From an uncultured Elusimicrobia bacterium (GTDB lineage: Bacteria > Elusimicrobiota > Elusimicrobia > Elusimicrobiales > UBA9959): a stretch of DNA of 33,747 bases. Position 1 is the stretch's first letter; every line of letters starts with the position of its first letter. The notes beneath the pieces were generated by a model. That model was not told the DNA's origin. It was given only the letters and a program-made list of their open reading frames with translations, and searched no databases. The stretch covers positions 1 through 33,747 of the forward strand of contig CAIXBR010000096.1 of NCBI GenBank assembly GCA_903917735.1. The letters run 5' to 3'. Positions 7,809-15,566 of this stretch are shown here, one piece after another. The position numbers and the translations under genes were made by a program.

Positions 7809-9025
7809 CTGGACGCGCCGGCCAGCTTCCCCCGAATATTGGCTATCGCCCTGCGAAGTCCTCCGGAAAAGCCCTGCAGAAAGACCACCGGCCCGTGCTT
7901 GAACAGGAGGAAGAAGGTTTCGAGGGCGGCCGGGAGGTTGCGCCTTCTCAGCATCACGAACATGGAGAACGTAAGGCTGTTAATCTCCCTGGTCTTGAAA
8001 CCCCGGCTGAGGTATATCTCGGCCACGAGCGGCTCGCGCCTGCGAGGGGAGACGAGGTATGGCTCCAGTTCTTCCAGCAGCCGCGGCACGTAGGTGTCCG
8101 CCAGGTAATTCTGGACCGCGTATTCATGGGCGGCCCTCGCCATCATCTCCCGCTTTTCAGGGTTGGCGAGGTAGTACCTTATCTTTTCCAGCAGTTCCTC
8201 TTTGTCGCGAAAAAAATCCACCTGCTCCCCCGGCTTGAACATCCCGTCCATGGAGGGGGAATACTCCGACAGGCAGAATGCGCCGGTGATGGCGATCTCT
8301 CTCGGCCTGCCCGTGTTCTGCCTGGCCTTGTTTAACAGCTGCTCGTCAGCGCTCTTCCAGTCCGGAGTGGTGATCTGGCTGAAGTTCAGGTTGATCCTGC
8401 TCCGGCAGATATACTCGGAGATCTTTTCCGGAGGGAGGTAGCCTTTCTCGGAGCCCTGGCCGTAAACTTCCACGGTGATCCCGGACTTCCTGAGGAAATC
8501 TATGTATTCGCGCCTGCCGCGCTTGCGCATGTCGCCGATGAAGCAGACGTCGATGTCCTTTTTGACGTCGACGGGACAGAACTTGTTGCTGGCGGTCAGC
8601 TCCTGGCACACGAAGGCGGGGATTTCCAGTCTGTTCTTGTAGGAGAGCGCGAGAAAATAATCGGTGGTGATCACGGCGTCCGCCGTCTGCGCGTAATAAC
8701 GGGAGTAGCTTTCGAAATAGGACGCGTCGTCCGAGAACCAGAAGACCAGTTTGGCTTTTTCGCGCACCGAGGCGTAGAACGCCACGGAGAGCTGGTAGTC
8801 GCTGGCGAAAGGACAGCAGATGACGATGTCGATCTTTTTCCGGTCTATCAGGTCCAAGATGTGCCGCTCGGTATTCTTTATTCCCCCGCTGTGGCAGGCA
8901 TCCGCGTAGTTGAGCGTGCGCACCGATCCAAAATACGGCTTGAACGGGTCGAACCGCATGGGGAAGCCGCTGTCATCGGCCGGATAGAGCGCCAGGAGGT
9001 TCTTGTTCTTGTAGAGTTCGGTCAT
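7805..9025 (-). CDS. CgeB-like glycosyltransferase
   Basis: The 406-residue protein resembles the CgeB/Glyco_trans_1_2 group of GT-B glycosyltransferases. The N-terminal half has DIVICCPFASD and KLVFWFSDDASYF, typical of the first Rossmann domain. The C-terminal half has KDIDVCFIGDMRKRGRREYI, YICRSRINLNFSQ and REIAITGAFCLSEYSP, ending in the usual FFRDKEELLEKIRYYLANPEKRE helix. The reaction would transfer a sugar to a lipid-linked or surface acceptor in the cytosol. The gene is translationally coupled to the flippase (4-nt overlap), so the two probably work together. It is divergent from the sugar-nucleotide operon starting at 9206. No Shine-Dalgarno sequence precedes the ATG. Confidence 0.78.
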   Translation of the reverse strand: MTELYKNKNLLALYPADDSGFPMRFDPFKPYFGSVRTLNYADACHSGGIKNTERHILDLIDRKKIDIVICCPFASDYQLSVAFYASVREKAKLVFWFSDDASYFESYSRYYAQTADAVITTDYFLALSYKNRLEIPAFVCQELTASNKFCPVDVKKDIDVCFIGDMRKRGRREYIDFLRKSGITVEVYGQGSEKGYLPPEKISEYICRSRINLNFSQITTPDWKSADEQLLNKARQNTGRPREIAITGAFCLSEYSPSMDGMFKPGEQVDFFRDKEELLEKIRYYLANPEKREMMARAAHEYAVQNYLADTYVPRLLEELEPYLVSPRRREPLVAEIYLSRGFKTREINSLTFSMFVMLRRRNLPAALETFFLLFKHGPVVFLQGFSGGLRRAIANIRGKLAGASR

Positions 9026-9079
9026 ATTCTGCGGTCCGGCCCCGGAACAACTCCGGGCGCGGGGTGTTTCGGAACAGTG

Positions 9080-9107
9080 TTGTAAGTACGCGCGGTTAAA
9101 TTATACT
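9080..9107 (+). promoter_or_regulatory. Promoter of the sugar-nucleotide operon
   Basis: TTGTAA (9080-9085) and TATACT (9102-9107) are 16 nt apart on the plus strand, about 100 nt before the epimerase start. The same AT-rich stretch read on the minus strand gives TATAAT (9105-9100), so the divergent glycosyltransferase/flippase pair may start from an overlapping box. Confidence 0.4.
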
Positions 9108-9205
9108 ATTAAAAACAATAATGCGGCATAAAGCCGCGGCCCGCGCCGCAACGGAAGTTCCCCGCCGGGGACGCCCGTGTTCCAAGGCCGCCAACTGGTG
9201 AAAAA

Positions 9206-10159
9206 ATGAAAAAAACAGCCCCAAAAAAGAAAGTAACGGTGACCGGCGGGGCCGGGTACATCGGCTCCATTCTCGTGCCTACCCTGCTCCGGGAAGGCTT
9301 CCGGGTGCAGGTGCTGGATAATTTCATGTACGGGCAGACCTCCCTGCTGGAGTGCTGCTCCTTCCCCGATTTCGAGATCCTGCGCGGGGACGCCCGCGAC
9401 GAGCGGCTGGTCAAGGAATGCGTGGCGGACGCAGACTACATCATCCCCCTCGCCTGTCTCACCGGCGCGCCCATCTGCGACCGGAACCCCGCCGAGGCCA
9501 AGGGCGTGATCCTGGACGCGCTGGATGTGATCCTCAAATTCCGGTCGAAGGACCAGCGGCTGATCTACCCGACCACCAACAGCGGCTACGGTCTGGGCGA
9601 AAAGGGCCGCTACTGCACCGAAAAGACACCTCTGCGTCCGGTCTCGCTTTATGGCCGCCTAAAGAACGCCGCCGAGGAAAAGATACTCGCAGCCGGGAAC
9701 TCGGTCTCCTTCCGCCTGGCCACCGCCTTTGGGGTAAGCCCCCGCATGCGGCTGGACCTGCTGGTGAACGATTTCACCTACAGGGCGGTTACCGACAGGT
9801 TCATCGTCCTCTTCGAGGCCCATTTCAAGCGGAACTTTATACACGTCAGGGACGTTTCCAGGGCCTTTATGCACGCGATGGCAAACTTCGACCGGATGAA
9901 GGGTGAGGCCTATAATCTGGGCCTGAGCGACGCGAACCTGAGCAAGATGGAGCTCTGCCTGGAGATCAAGAAACAGCTCCCGGAGTTCTACATATCCGAA
10001 TCCGCCATCGGGAAGGACCCGGACAAGCGGGACTATATCGTGAGCAACTCCAAGATAGAGAAAACCGGCTTCAAGCCGGAAGTGTCCCTGCAGAATGGGA
10101 TAACGGAATTGATAAAGGGCTTCCGCATCATCAAGCGCAACCAGTATTCCAATGTCTGA
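9206..10159 (+). CDS. NAD(P)-dependent epimerase/dehydratase (extended SDR)
   Basis: The 317-residue protein has the extended-SDR nucleotide motif GGAGYIG (14-20), PTTNSGYG (122-129) with the expected active-site Thr/Ser, and Tyr149-x3-Lys153 in SLYGRLK. The C-terminal half (RLATAFGVSPRMRLDLLVNDF, then HFKRNFIHVRDVSRAF) forms the substrate domain. The reaction is oxidation at C4 of an NDP-sugar, followed by epimerisation or dehydration. It opens a tight operon with an HddA-like kinase (18 nt away), a nucleotidyltransferase and a DegT-fold enzyme, so its substrate is probably the nucleotide-activated heptose they make. A GTG a few nt upstream is another possible start. Epimerase, dehydratase and reductase activities cannot be told apart here. 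Confidence 0.85.
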   Translation: MKKTAPKKKVTVTGGAGYIGSILVPTLLREGFRVQVLDNFMYGQTSLLECCSFPDFEILRGDARDERLVKECVADADYIIPLACLTGAPICDRNPAEAKGVILDALDVILKFRSKDQRLIYPTTNSGYGLGEKGRYCTEKTPLRPVSLYGRLKNAAEEKILAAGNSVSFRLATAFGVSPRMRLDLLVNDFTYRAVTDRFIVLFEAHFKRNFIHVRDVSRAFMHAMANFDRMKGEAYNLGLSDANLSKMELCLEIKKQLPEFYISESAIGKDPDKRDYIVSNSKIEKTGFKPEVSLQNGITELIKGFRIIKRNQYSNV

Positions 10160-10177
10160 AGCGGCTGGGAAAAAAGC

Positions 10178-11161
10178 ATGATCATCAGCAAAACTCCGTA
10201 CAGGATCTCTTTCTTCGGCGGCGGGACCGATTACCCGTGCTGGTATAAAGAGAACAGAGGGCAGGTGCTGACAACCTCCATCAACAAGTACTGTTACATC
10301 AGCTGCCGTCCCCTGCCCCCGTTCTTCGATCATAAGTTCAGGGTCCTGTATTCCAAGAGCGAGACCGTGCGGAAGATCTCGGAAATACAGCATCCCTCGG
10401 CCCGGGCCTGCCTGCAGTTCATGGGTATTAAGGAGGGGCTGGAGATCCATTACGACGGCGATCTGCCGGCGCGTTCCGGGCTCGGTTCCAGTTCTGCGTT
10501 CACGGTCGGCCTGCTTAATGTCCTGCACGCCCTTAAGGGGCACGTGGTGTCGCCCGAGCAGCTCACCGCCGACGCCATCCACGTCGAGCAGGACATGCTC
10601 AGGGAGAACGTCGGCTCGCAGGACCAGGTCATCGCCGCGCACGGCGGCTGCAATATCATCTCTTTCGGTGACAGGAACCACCTGCAGGTCCGGCCGCTCA
10701 CCGTGTCGTTGGCCCGGTTGGAAGAGCTCCAGAGCTGCCTGATGCTGTTCTACACCGGCATCGTGCGCACCGCCTCCGATATCGCCGGGGCGCAGATAAA
10801 AAAGACGCCGATGCGCAAAAAAGAACTTTCGGCGATGTACGACATGGTGGACCGCGCGGTGGAGATACTGGACGGCAAGGCCGACATCTCCGAGTTCGGC
10901 AGGCTGCTGCACGAGAACTGGCTGATCAAGAGAAGCCTTACCGACAAGATCACCAGTCCGGTCATAGACCAGATGTACGCGGCCGCCATGAAAAGCGGCG
11001 CGCTGGGCGGCAAGATCCTGGGCGCCGGCGGCGGCGGGTTTATGCTGGTCTTCGCCGAGCCCAAGGCCCAGCCTAAGATCCGGGCGGCGCTGAAAAAGCT
11101 GCTGCACGTGCCGTTCAAATTCGAACATTCCGGCAGTTCCATAATTTTTTACCGGCCATGA
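10178..11161 (+). CDS. hddA: GHMP-family sugar kinase, HddA-like
   Basis: The 327-residue protein starts with ISKTPYRISFFGGGTDYP, the signature opening of D-glycero-D-manno-heptose 7-phosphate kinases and related sugar kinases. It carries the GHMP ATP-binding loop GLGSSSA (101-107) and the C-terminal motif GAGGGGFM near residue 290. HddA phosphorylates C1 of heptose 7-phosphate to give the 1,7-bisphosphate in the GDP-D,D-heptose route. The preceding GGGAAAAAAG can serve as a ribosome binding site, and the stop overlaps the nucleotidyltransferase start by 4 nt. The isomerase GmhA and phosphatase GmhB expected in the same route are not in the window. Fucose kinase-like or other sugar kinase activity is the main alternative. 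Confidence 0.85.
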   Translation: MIISKTPYRISFFGGGTDYPCWYKENRGQVLTTSINKYCYISCRPLPPFFDHKFRVLYSKSETVRKISEIQHPSARACLQFMGIKEGLEIHYDGDLPARSGLGSSSAFTVGLLNVLHALKGHVVSPEQLTADAIHVEQDMLRENVGSQDQVIAAHGGCNIISFGDRNHLQVRPLTVSLARLEELQSCLMLFYTGIVRTASDIAGAQIKKTPMRKKELSAMYDMVDRAVEILDGKADISEFGRLLHENWLIKRSLTDKITSPVIDQMYAAAMKSGALGGKILGAGGGGFMLVFAEPKAQPKIRAALKKLLHVPFKFEHSGSSIIFYRP

Positions 11162-11850
11162 ACATGGACGTGGTTATACTGTGCGGCGGGAAGGGGACCA
11201 GGCTGAAAAGCGTGGTTTCCGACAGGCCGAAGCCCATGGCCGCGCTCAACGACAAGCCTTTCCTGCAGATGCTGGTGGAATACTCGGCGGGTTTTGGGTT
11301 CAAAAGATTTATTCTCTGCGCCGGGTACATGGCCGAAGTGATAGAAAAACATTTTTCGGTCCCTCTCCCTGGCCTCGAGGTGCTGGTGTCGCGCGAGACG
11401 GAGCCGCTGGACACCGCCGGGGCGGTCAAGAACGCGGCAGCCCTGATAAGGACCCCGCAGTTCCTTGTCCTGAACGGGGATTCCATCTGCAGGATAGACC
11501 TGCGGGCCTTCGCGGAGTTCCATTTTTCCAAAGGGGGCAGGGCTTCGGTGGCGGTGGCCAAGGTCTCCGACTCCGGGAGCTTCGGCTCGGTGACCAAGGG
11601 CGCTGGCGACAGAATATTGTCCTTCCGCGAGAAGGCCGCAGCCAGGGCCGGTTATGTAAACGCCGGGATATACATACTGGATAAAATCGCGCTGGGCGCC
11701 GTGCCGCCGGGAGTCAGGTATTCCATGGAGCGGGATTTGCTGCCCGGTCTTATAAGCGGCGGAGAAGTTTACGGCTATGAAACCGACAGCAGACTTTTTG
11801 ATATAGGCACCCCTGAAGGATACAGGGACGCGGGAGAACAATTGAAATGA
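11158..11850 (+). CDS. hddC: Sugar-1-phosphate nucleotidyltransferase, HddC-like
   Basis: The 230-residue protein begins with the nucleotidyltransferase signature ILCGGKGTRL (7-16) followed by DRPKPMA (22-28), which bind the NTP and metal, and has LNGDSICRID near 108-117 supplying the catalytic Asp. Length and single-domain layout match HddC, which transfers GMP to D-glycero-D-manno-heptose 1-phosphate; the upstream HddA-like kinase supports this over glucose-1-phosphate thymidylyltransferase-type enzymes. Both ends overlap neighbours by 4 nt (ATGA junctions), so the gene is translationally coupled to both the kinase and the DegT-fold enzyme. Base specificity (GTP or another NTP) is inferred only. 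Confidence 0.8.
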   Translation: MNMDVVILCGGKGTRLKSVVSDRPKPMAALNDKPFLQMLVEYSAGFGFKRFILCAGYMAEVIEKHFSVPLPGLEVLVSRETEPLDTAGAVKNAAALIRTPQFLVLNGDSICRIDLRAFAEFHFSKGGRASVAVAKVSDSGSFGSVTKGAGDRILSFREKAAARAGYVNAGIYILDKIALGAVPPGVRYSMERDLLPGLISGGEVYGYETDSRLFDIGTPEGYRDAGEQLK

Positions 11851-13055
11851 AAGTCCCTTTTGGAACCATCGCCGTCAGTAAAAAATCCCGCCGGCTTATA
11901 AACGAAGCCCTGGATTCCCTCAAGCTTTCCAGCGGCAGGCTGGTCAGGGAGTTCGAGGCCGGTTTTGCCGGGCATATCGGCTCAAAAGAGGCGGTGGCCG
12001 TAAGCACCGGTACGGACGCCGATATCCTGGCGCTGGCCGTGCTGCACGATTTCGGGGCGAAGCGCGGCGACGAGGTCATCGTGCCCGCCCTTTCCTTCGT
12101 GGCCACCGGCAACGCCGTGCTGCATGCGGGCTTCACGCCCGTCTTCGTGGACGTCGAACGCCACACGCTGAACATCGACCCCCAAAAGATCGAGCGGGCC
12201 GTCACCAGGAAGACCCGCGCCATCATGCCGGTGCACCTGATGGGCAAGCCGGCCGACATGGACGCCATAAACAAGATAGCCAAAAAGCACAAGCTTTTTG
12301 TCGTCGAGGATGCCGCGGAGGCGCACGGAGCCGTTTATAAGGGCAGGAATGTCGGCACTTTGGGGGACATGGCCGCCTACAGTCTCTACATCGCTCATAT
12401 TATAACCACCATAGAGGGCGGCATAGTCACCACCGACCGGCCGGATTTCGCCGAGGTGCTCCGCTCGCTCCGCAGCCACGGGCGCGCCTGCAAATGCAAG
12501 GTCTGTATAGTCAACACCTGCGACGCTTTCTGCGAGAAGAGGTTCAAGTACGGCGAGGGCTCGGACATCAGGTTTGTGTTCGAGCGCATTGGTTATTCCT
12601 GCAAGATGAACGAGCTGGAGGCCGCGGTAGGTCTGGGCAGCCTGGACACTTATAAAAAAATAATCGCCAAGCGCCGCAGGAACCTGCTGGCGATGATAGC
12701 CGGATTCCAGAAGTTCGAGCCCTGGCTCACCACCATAAAAGAGGAAAAGCACGAGCGGATAGGCCCGCACGCTTTCGCCATCATCCTGGGGGAAAAGGCC
12801 CCGTTCTCGCGCAACGAGCTTGGCATCTACCTTGAGAAGAACGGCATAGAGACGCGGCACCTGTTCTCGTCCATGCCCACCCAGTGCCCGGGTTTCGCTT
12901 ACCTCGGCCACAAGCCGGGGGACTTCCCCAACGCCGAGTATATCGGGTGCAAAGGCCTGCATATAGGCGTGCACCAGGACCTGGGCCTGAAGCACGTGGA
13001 TTATTTTATAGGGAAAGTGGAAGAGTTCCTGAAAGAAAAAGGGCTGCGGCTCTAG
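11847..13055 (+). CDS. DegT/DnrJ-fold enzyme with His for PLP-Lys: probable sugar 3-dehydratase
   Basis: The 402-residue protein has the type I PLP fold of DegT/DnrJ/EryC1/StrS enzymes: TGTDADILAL (54-63), FVVEDAAEAHG (151-161) with Asp155 for the pyridine nitrogen, and an Ile-Glu-Gly-Gly turn at 189-192. The residue that normally forms the Schiff base with PLP is His184 (AHIITTIEGG), not Lys. This substitution is known from ColD and DdhC, which dehydrate a 4-keto sugar at C3 rather than transaminate it. A cysteine-rich insert follows (Cys215, 217, 220, 225, 229, then 252). The C-x-C-x7-C part parallels the [2Fe-2S] motif of DdhC, but the first DdhC cysteine is Ala here. It is last in the heptose-activation operon and overlaps the nucleotidyltransferase by 4 nt. 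Confidence 0.82.
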   Translation: MKVPFGTIAVSKKSRRLINEALDSLKLSSGRLVREFEAGFAGHIGSKEAVAVSTGTDADILALAVLHDFGAKRGDEVIVPALSFVATGNAVLHAGFTPVFVDVERHTLNIDPQKIERAVTRKTRAIMPVHLMGKPADMDAINKIAKKHKLFVVEDAAEAHGAVYKGRNVGTLGDMAAYSLYIAHIITTIEGGIVTTDRPDFAEVLRSLRSHGRACKCKVCIVNTCDAFCEKRFKYGEGSDIRFVFERIGYSCKMNELEAAVGLGSLDTYKKIIAKRRRNLLAMIAGFQKFEPWLTTIKEEKHERIGPHAFAIILGEKAPFSRNELGIYLEKNGIETRHLFSSMPTQCPGFAYLGHKPGDFPNAEYIGCKGLHIGVHQDLGLKHVDYFIGKVEEFLKEKGLRL

Positions 13056-13149
13056 TACGCGTTCCAGGGGCGGCGGCGAGCATTATGACCAGCGCGCTTT
13101 TCGGCATACTTTTTGTTGTAGCAGAGAGAGGGCGCGCCGCAGGGAAGGG

Positions 13150-13869
13150 TCAGCGCAGCTCGAAGTTGCCTAGCTCCACGGGTTCCCGTGCCCTGGCGTC
13201 CAGGGCTATCAGGTAAAAGCTGTAAAAGATGACCGCCGAGCCGCACAGGAAGATGACTTTTGCCACGCCTTCGGTATGGGCTATCAGGCCGGTGGCGGTC
13301 AGCAGGTAGGTCCAGTCGTGGCAGCCGCCGCCCACCAGCGGCAGCTCCTGCCGGATGGCGTCCCCGGCGTAGACGCTGATGTTCAGCAGGTTCTCGCCTA
13401 TCCAGAAAAGGCACAGCTGCCAGCCCAGGTTGGAGCCACGCCTCAGCAGGTGTACCAGGCAGACCAAGGGGAGCAGCAACTGGAAGATGGTGCCGCCGGC
13501 CACCATTATGAACTGGCCGAAGAAGCCGAGGAAAATGTGCCCAGCCTCATGGAAGGCCAGGTTGACGAAGTCCAGCGGGGAAAAATAATTGACGTTCCTG
13601 AACCATTGGAGATAGAACGCGAAAAGGCCGGCGATAACGAGCGCTCTGCCCCAGGCGCGGCTGGCGGGCCGTTCGCCTGCCTCCTCCGCTGAACCGGCAG
13701 CGGGCGCGGAATACTTTTCCATTATCCTGCGCGCTTTTTCACCGGCCCTGACTTCGGCTGGGATGTGGAGCTTTTTGAAGCAGGCACCGCAGAATTCGCT
13801 GTCCAGGGAGTTCGCCGCACCGCAGTACGGGCATTTGACGTTATCCGGGGTGTCCGAAAGGCTTTCCAT
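13150..13869 (-). CDS. Zinc-ribbon membrane protein with HEAGH motif (putative metalloprotease)
   Basis: The 239-residue protein opens with a zinc ribbon, Cys13-x2-Cys16 and Cys27-x2-Cys30. A charged linker and about five hydrophobic segments follow. The second hydrophobic segment contains HEAGH (107-111), the HExxH zinc signature of membrane metalloproteases, followed by GGTIFQLLLPL. A later GGGCHDWTYLL (180-190) may supply a third metal ligand (Asp185), reminiscent of but not identical to the M50 site-2 protease pattern. It is convergent with the DegT-fold gene and sits downstream of a strong terminator, so it is probably its own unit. Proteolytic activity and substrate are inferred only. 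Confidence 0.65.
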   Translation of the reverse strand: MESLSDTPDNVKCPYCGAANSLDSEFCGACFKKLHIPAEVRAGEKARRIMEKYSAPAAGSAEEAGERPASRAWGRALVIAGLFAFYLQWFRNVNYFSPLDFVNLAFHEAGHIFLGFFGQFIMVAGGTIFQLLLPLVCLVHLLRRGSNLGWQLCLFWIGENLLNISVYAGDAIRQELPLVGGGCHDWTYLLTATGLIAHTEGVAKVIFLCGSAVIFYSFYLIALDARAREPVELGNFELR

Positions 13870-13890
13870 TGAAGTAAGGATTATATAAAT

Positions 13891-13925
13891 AAAAAAGGCC
13901 GGGCTTTAAGCCCCGGCCTTTTTTT
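13891..13925 (-). terminator. Intrinsic terminator of the ClpP-like gene
   Basis: GGCCGGG (13897-13903) pairs with CCCGGCC (13912-13918); the CTTTAAG between them extends the stem with one bulge. A-tract on the left (13891-13896) and T-tract on the right (13919-13925) make it work in both directions. It lies 15 nt past the stop of the leftward protease gene and just upstream of the zinc-ribbon gene start. Confidence 0.85.
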
Positions 13926-13939
13926 GGCGCTGTCCCCGC

Positions 13940-15418
13940 TTATCTGTAGTACCTGTCGGGGTTGTAGATGAAGTAGAAGTCGAACGGGTCCAGGCGCGGC
14001 AGCGCGACATAGCGCAGGCCCTTTTCGTCGATCTTCTCTTCCAGCGGCTGTGTGTAGCCCATGCGGCCGGCGGACGGGGAGGGGGCCTTCTCGTCGGGGT
14101 TCTTGATCATGCCGGTTTCCTCGATTTCATCCACCACTTCCGTGGCCCACTTGTATTCCACCGCCTTGTCGCCGAATTCCTCCCAATTGCCTTCGGAATT
14201 CTTCTCGTACATCTTCTTGCGGAATTCCTCTATGGAGATGCCCATTTTCTTGCTGACTGGGATATGCAGGCGGCGTTCCCATTCCTTGTTTAGTTCCAAC
14301 TGTTCCTTCATTTGGGTCATGTTGCCCCATACGAAGGAGGACATCTGGTGGTGCAGTATAATGGCATTGGGGTAGACGTAGGACTTGTCAGCCAGCGTGG
14401 TTATTACAGCCGCCATGCTGGCGGCATAGGATTTCACCACCACGCTTATCGGCGCTTTGCTGGCCTGCATATCCTTGACTATGCGGTACCCTTCCATTAC
14501 TGAGCCGCCGGGGCTGGCGTCTATCACTATAAAGATAGGCTGTGTGGAGATATTGTTGTAATAGTGGATACGGTCGGTAACGTAGTCGGCCACTCCGCTA
14601 AAGATGGGACCGTTAAGCGCTATCCTGCGGTCGCTTATCACCAGTTTCCCGCCTTTGAAAGGCCTGTCCGTATAGACAGGATCGGTGTTGCTCTGTTTCT
14701 TCCATTCTTCTTTCTTGGCGCGCAGGTCCAAGTCCGCGGTGATCTTGTTTATGCGGTTGTCCAGCTCCATTTTTTCTATCTTAAGCTGCCGTTCCTCAAG
14801 GTCGAGCCGCTTGAGCGCCAGGTCTATGGCGTTCTTTTCTTTGCTGTCCGCCAGCAGGTCCGTGCGCTGCTGTTCGGTCTTCAGGTCGTTCTCCCCCTTG
14901 AGTTTGCTTATCTTTATGGCCAGGTCGGCCATCAGCTTCTTGTTCTTTTCCTCGGTCAGCCTGTTCTCGAGGGTGAGTTTTTGCAGTTCGTCGCCCTGGG
15001 CCTGCATCAGGTTCCTGGACTGTTCGGCTGCCAGCTTGTTCTGTTCGGCCAGCTTCTGGTATTCGGTCTCAAGCCCGGCTATCTCCGTCTTGCGTTTTTC
15101 GTCGGCCAGCTTGTTCTCGGAGGTGGCGCGGGCCAGGTCCGCCTCCAGTTGTGAGGTTGTGGACTTCTGCACTTGCTGGTCAAATTCGTACTGCGCGCGC
15201 AGCTTCTCTTTTTTGGCGTTCAGCTGCTGCAGTTCCTTCTTTATTCTCTGGTCGGCCAACTGGTTGTCCGTGCTGAGTTTTAAAAGTTCAACCTGGTCGG
15301 CGGACGGCTGGACGGCCGCTTTCGCGCCGTTCTGCTGCTCCTGGGCCGCGGCCGGCAGCGTCAGGGCGCAGCAGAATAAAGCCGTCAGGACCGGTAAAAG
15401 TATTTTCTGTGGTGTCAT
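13940..15418 (-). CDS. Secreted coiled-coil protein with ClpP-fold serine protease domain
   Basis: The 492-residue protein begins with a Sec signal peptide (hydrophobic 6-20, cleavage near AAAQ at about 25). Residues about 40-240 form a long charged coiled coil with repeated ENKL/QNKL/ENRL-type heptads. The C-terminal half is a ClpP/crotonase-type serine protease domain: ASPGGSVMEGYRI (301-313) forms the oxyanion strand, YAASMAA (331-337) holds the candidate nucleophile Ser334 (compare ASMGA in ClpP), and LHHQMSS (355-361) holds the candidate His357. The catalytic acid may lie in WATEVVDEI (about 424-432). It should act in the periplasm or outside, unlike cytosolic ClpP, and lacks any ATPase partner here. 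The gene is divergent from secA and ends in a strong terminator. Confidence 0.78.
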   Translation of the reverse strand: MTPQKILLPVLTALFCCALTLPAAAQEQQNGAKAAVQPSADQVELLKLSTDNQLADQRIKKELQQLNAKKEKLRAQYEFDQQVQKSTTSQLEADLARATSENKLADEKRKTEIAGLETEYQKLAEQNKLAAEQSRNLMQAQGDELQKLTLENRLTEEKNKKLMADLAIKISKLKGENDLKTEQQRTDLLADSKEKNAIDLALKRLDLEERQLKIEKMELDNRINKITADLDLRAKKEEWKKQSNTDPVYTDRPFKGGKLVISDRRIALNGPIFSGVADYVTDRIHYYNNISTQPIFIVIDASPGGSVMEGYRIVKDMQASKAPISVVVKSYAASMAAVITTLADKSYVYPNAIILHHQMSSFVWGNMTQMKEQLELNKEWERRLHIPVSKKMGISIEEFRKKMYEKNSEGNWEEFGDKAVEYKWATEVVDEIEETGMIKNPDEKAPSPSAGRMGYTQPLEEKIDEKGLRYVALPRLDPFDFYFIYNPDRYYR

Positions 15419-15566
15419 CGGGTGTTTCCCTCCGTGCTGTAGATATTTACGCCAAGCAAATGATATCGCATGGGGTACGGGATGTCAATAAAAAGATAGG
15501 CAGCTGCGCGGGCGGCCCCGGCGGCTCCTTTATAAGCCCGTTTAAAAATAGTTTAATGTAGGTACT

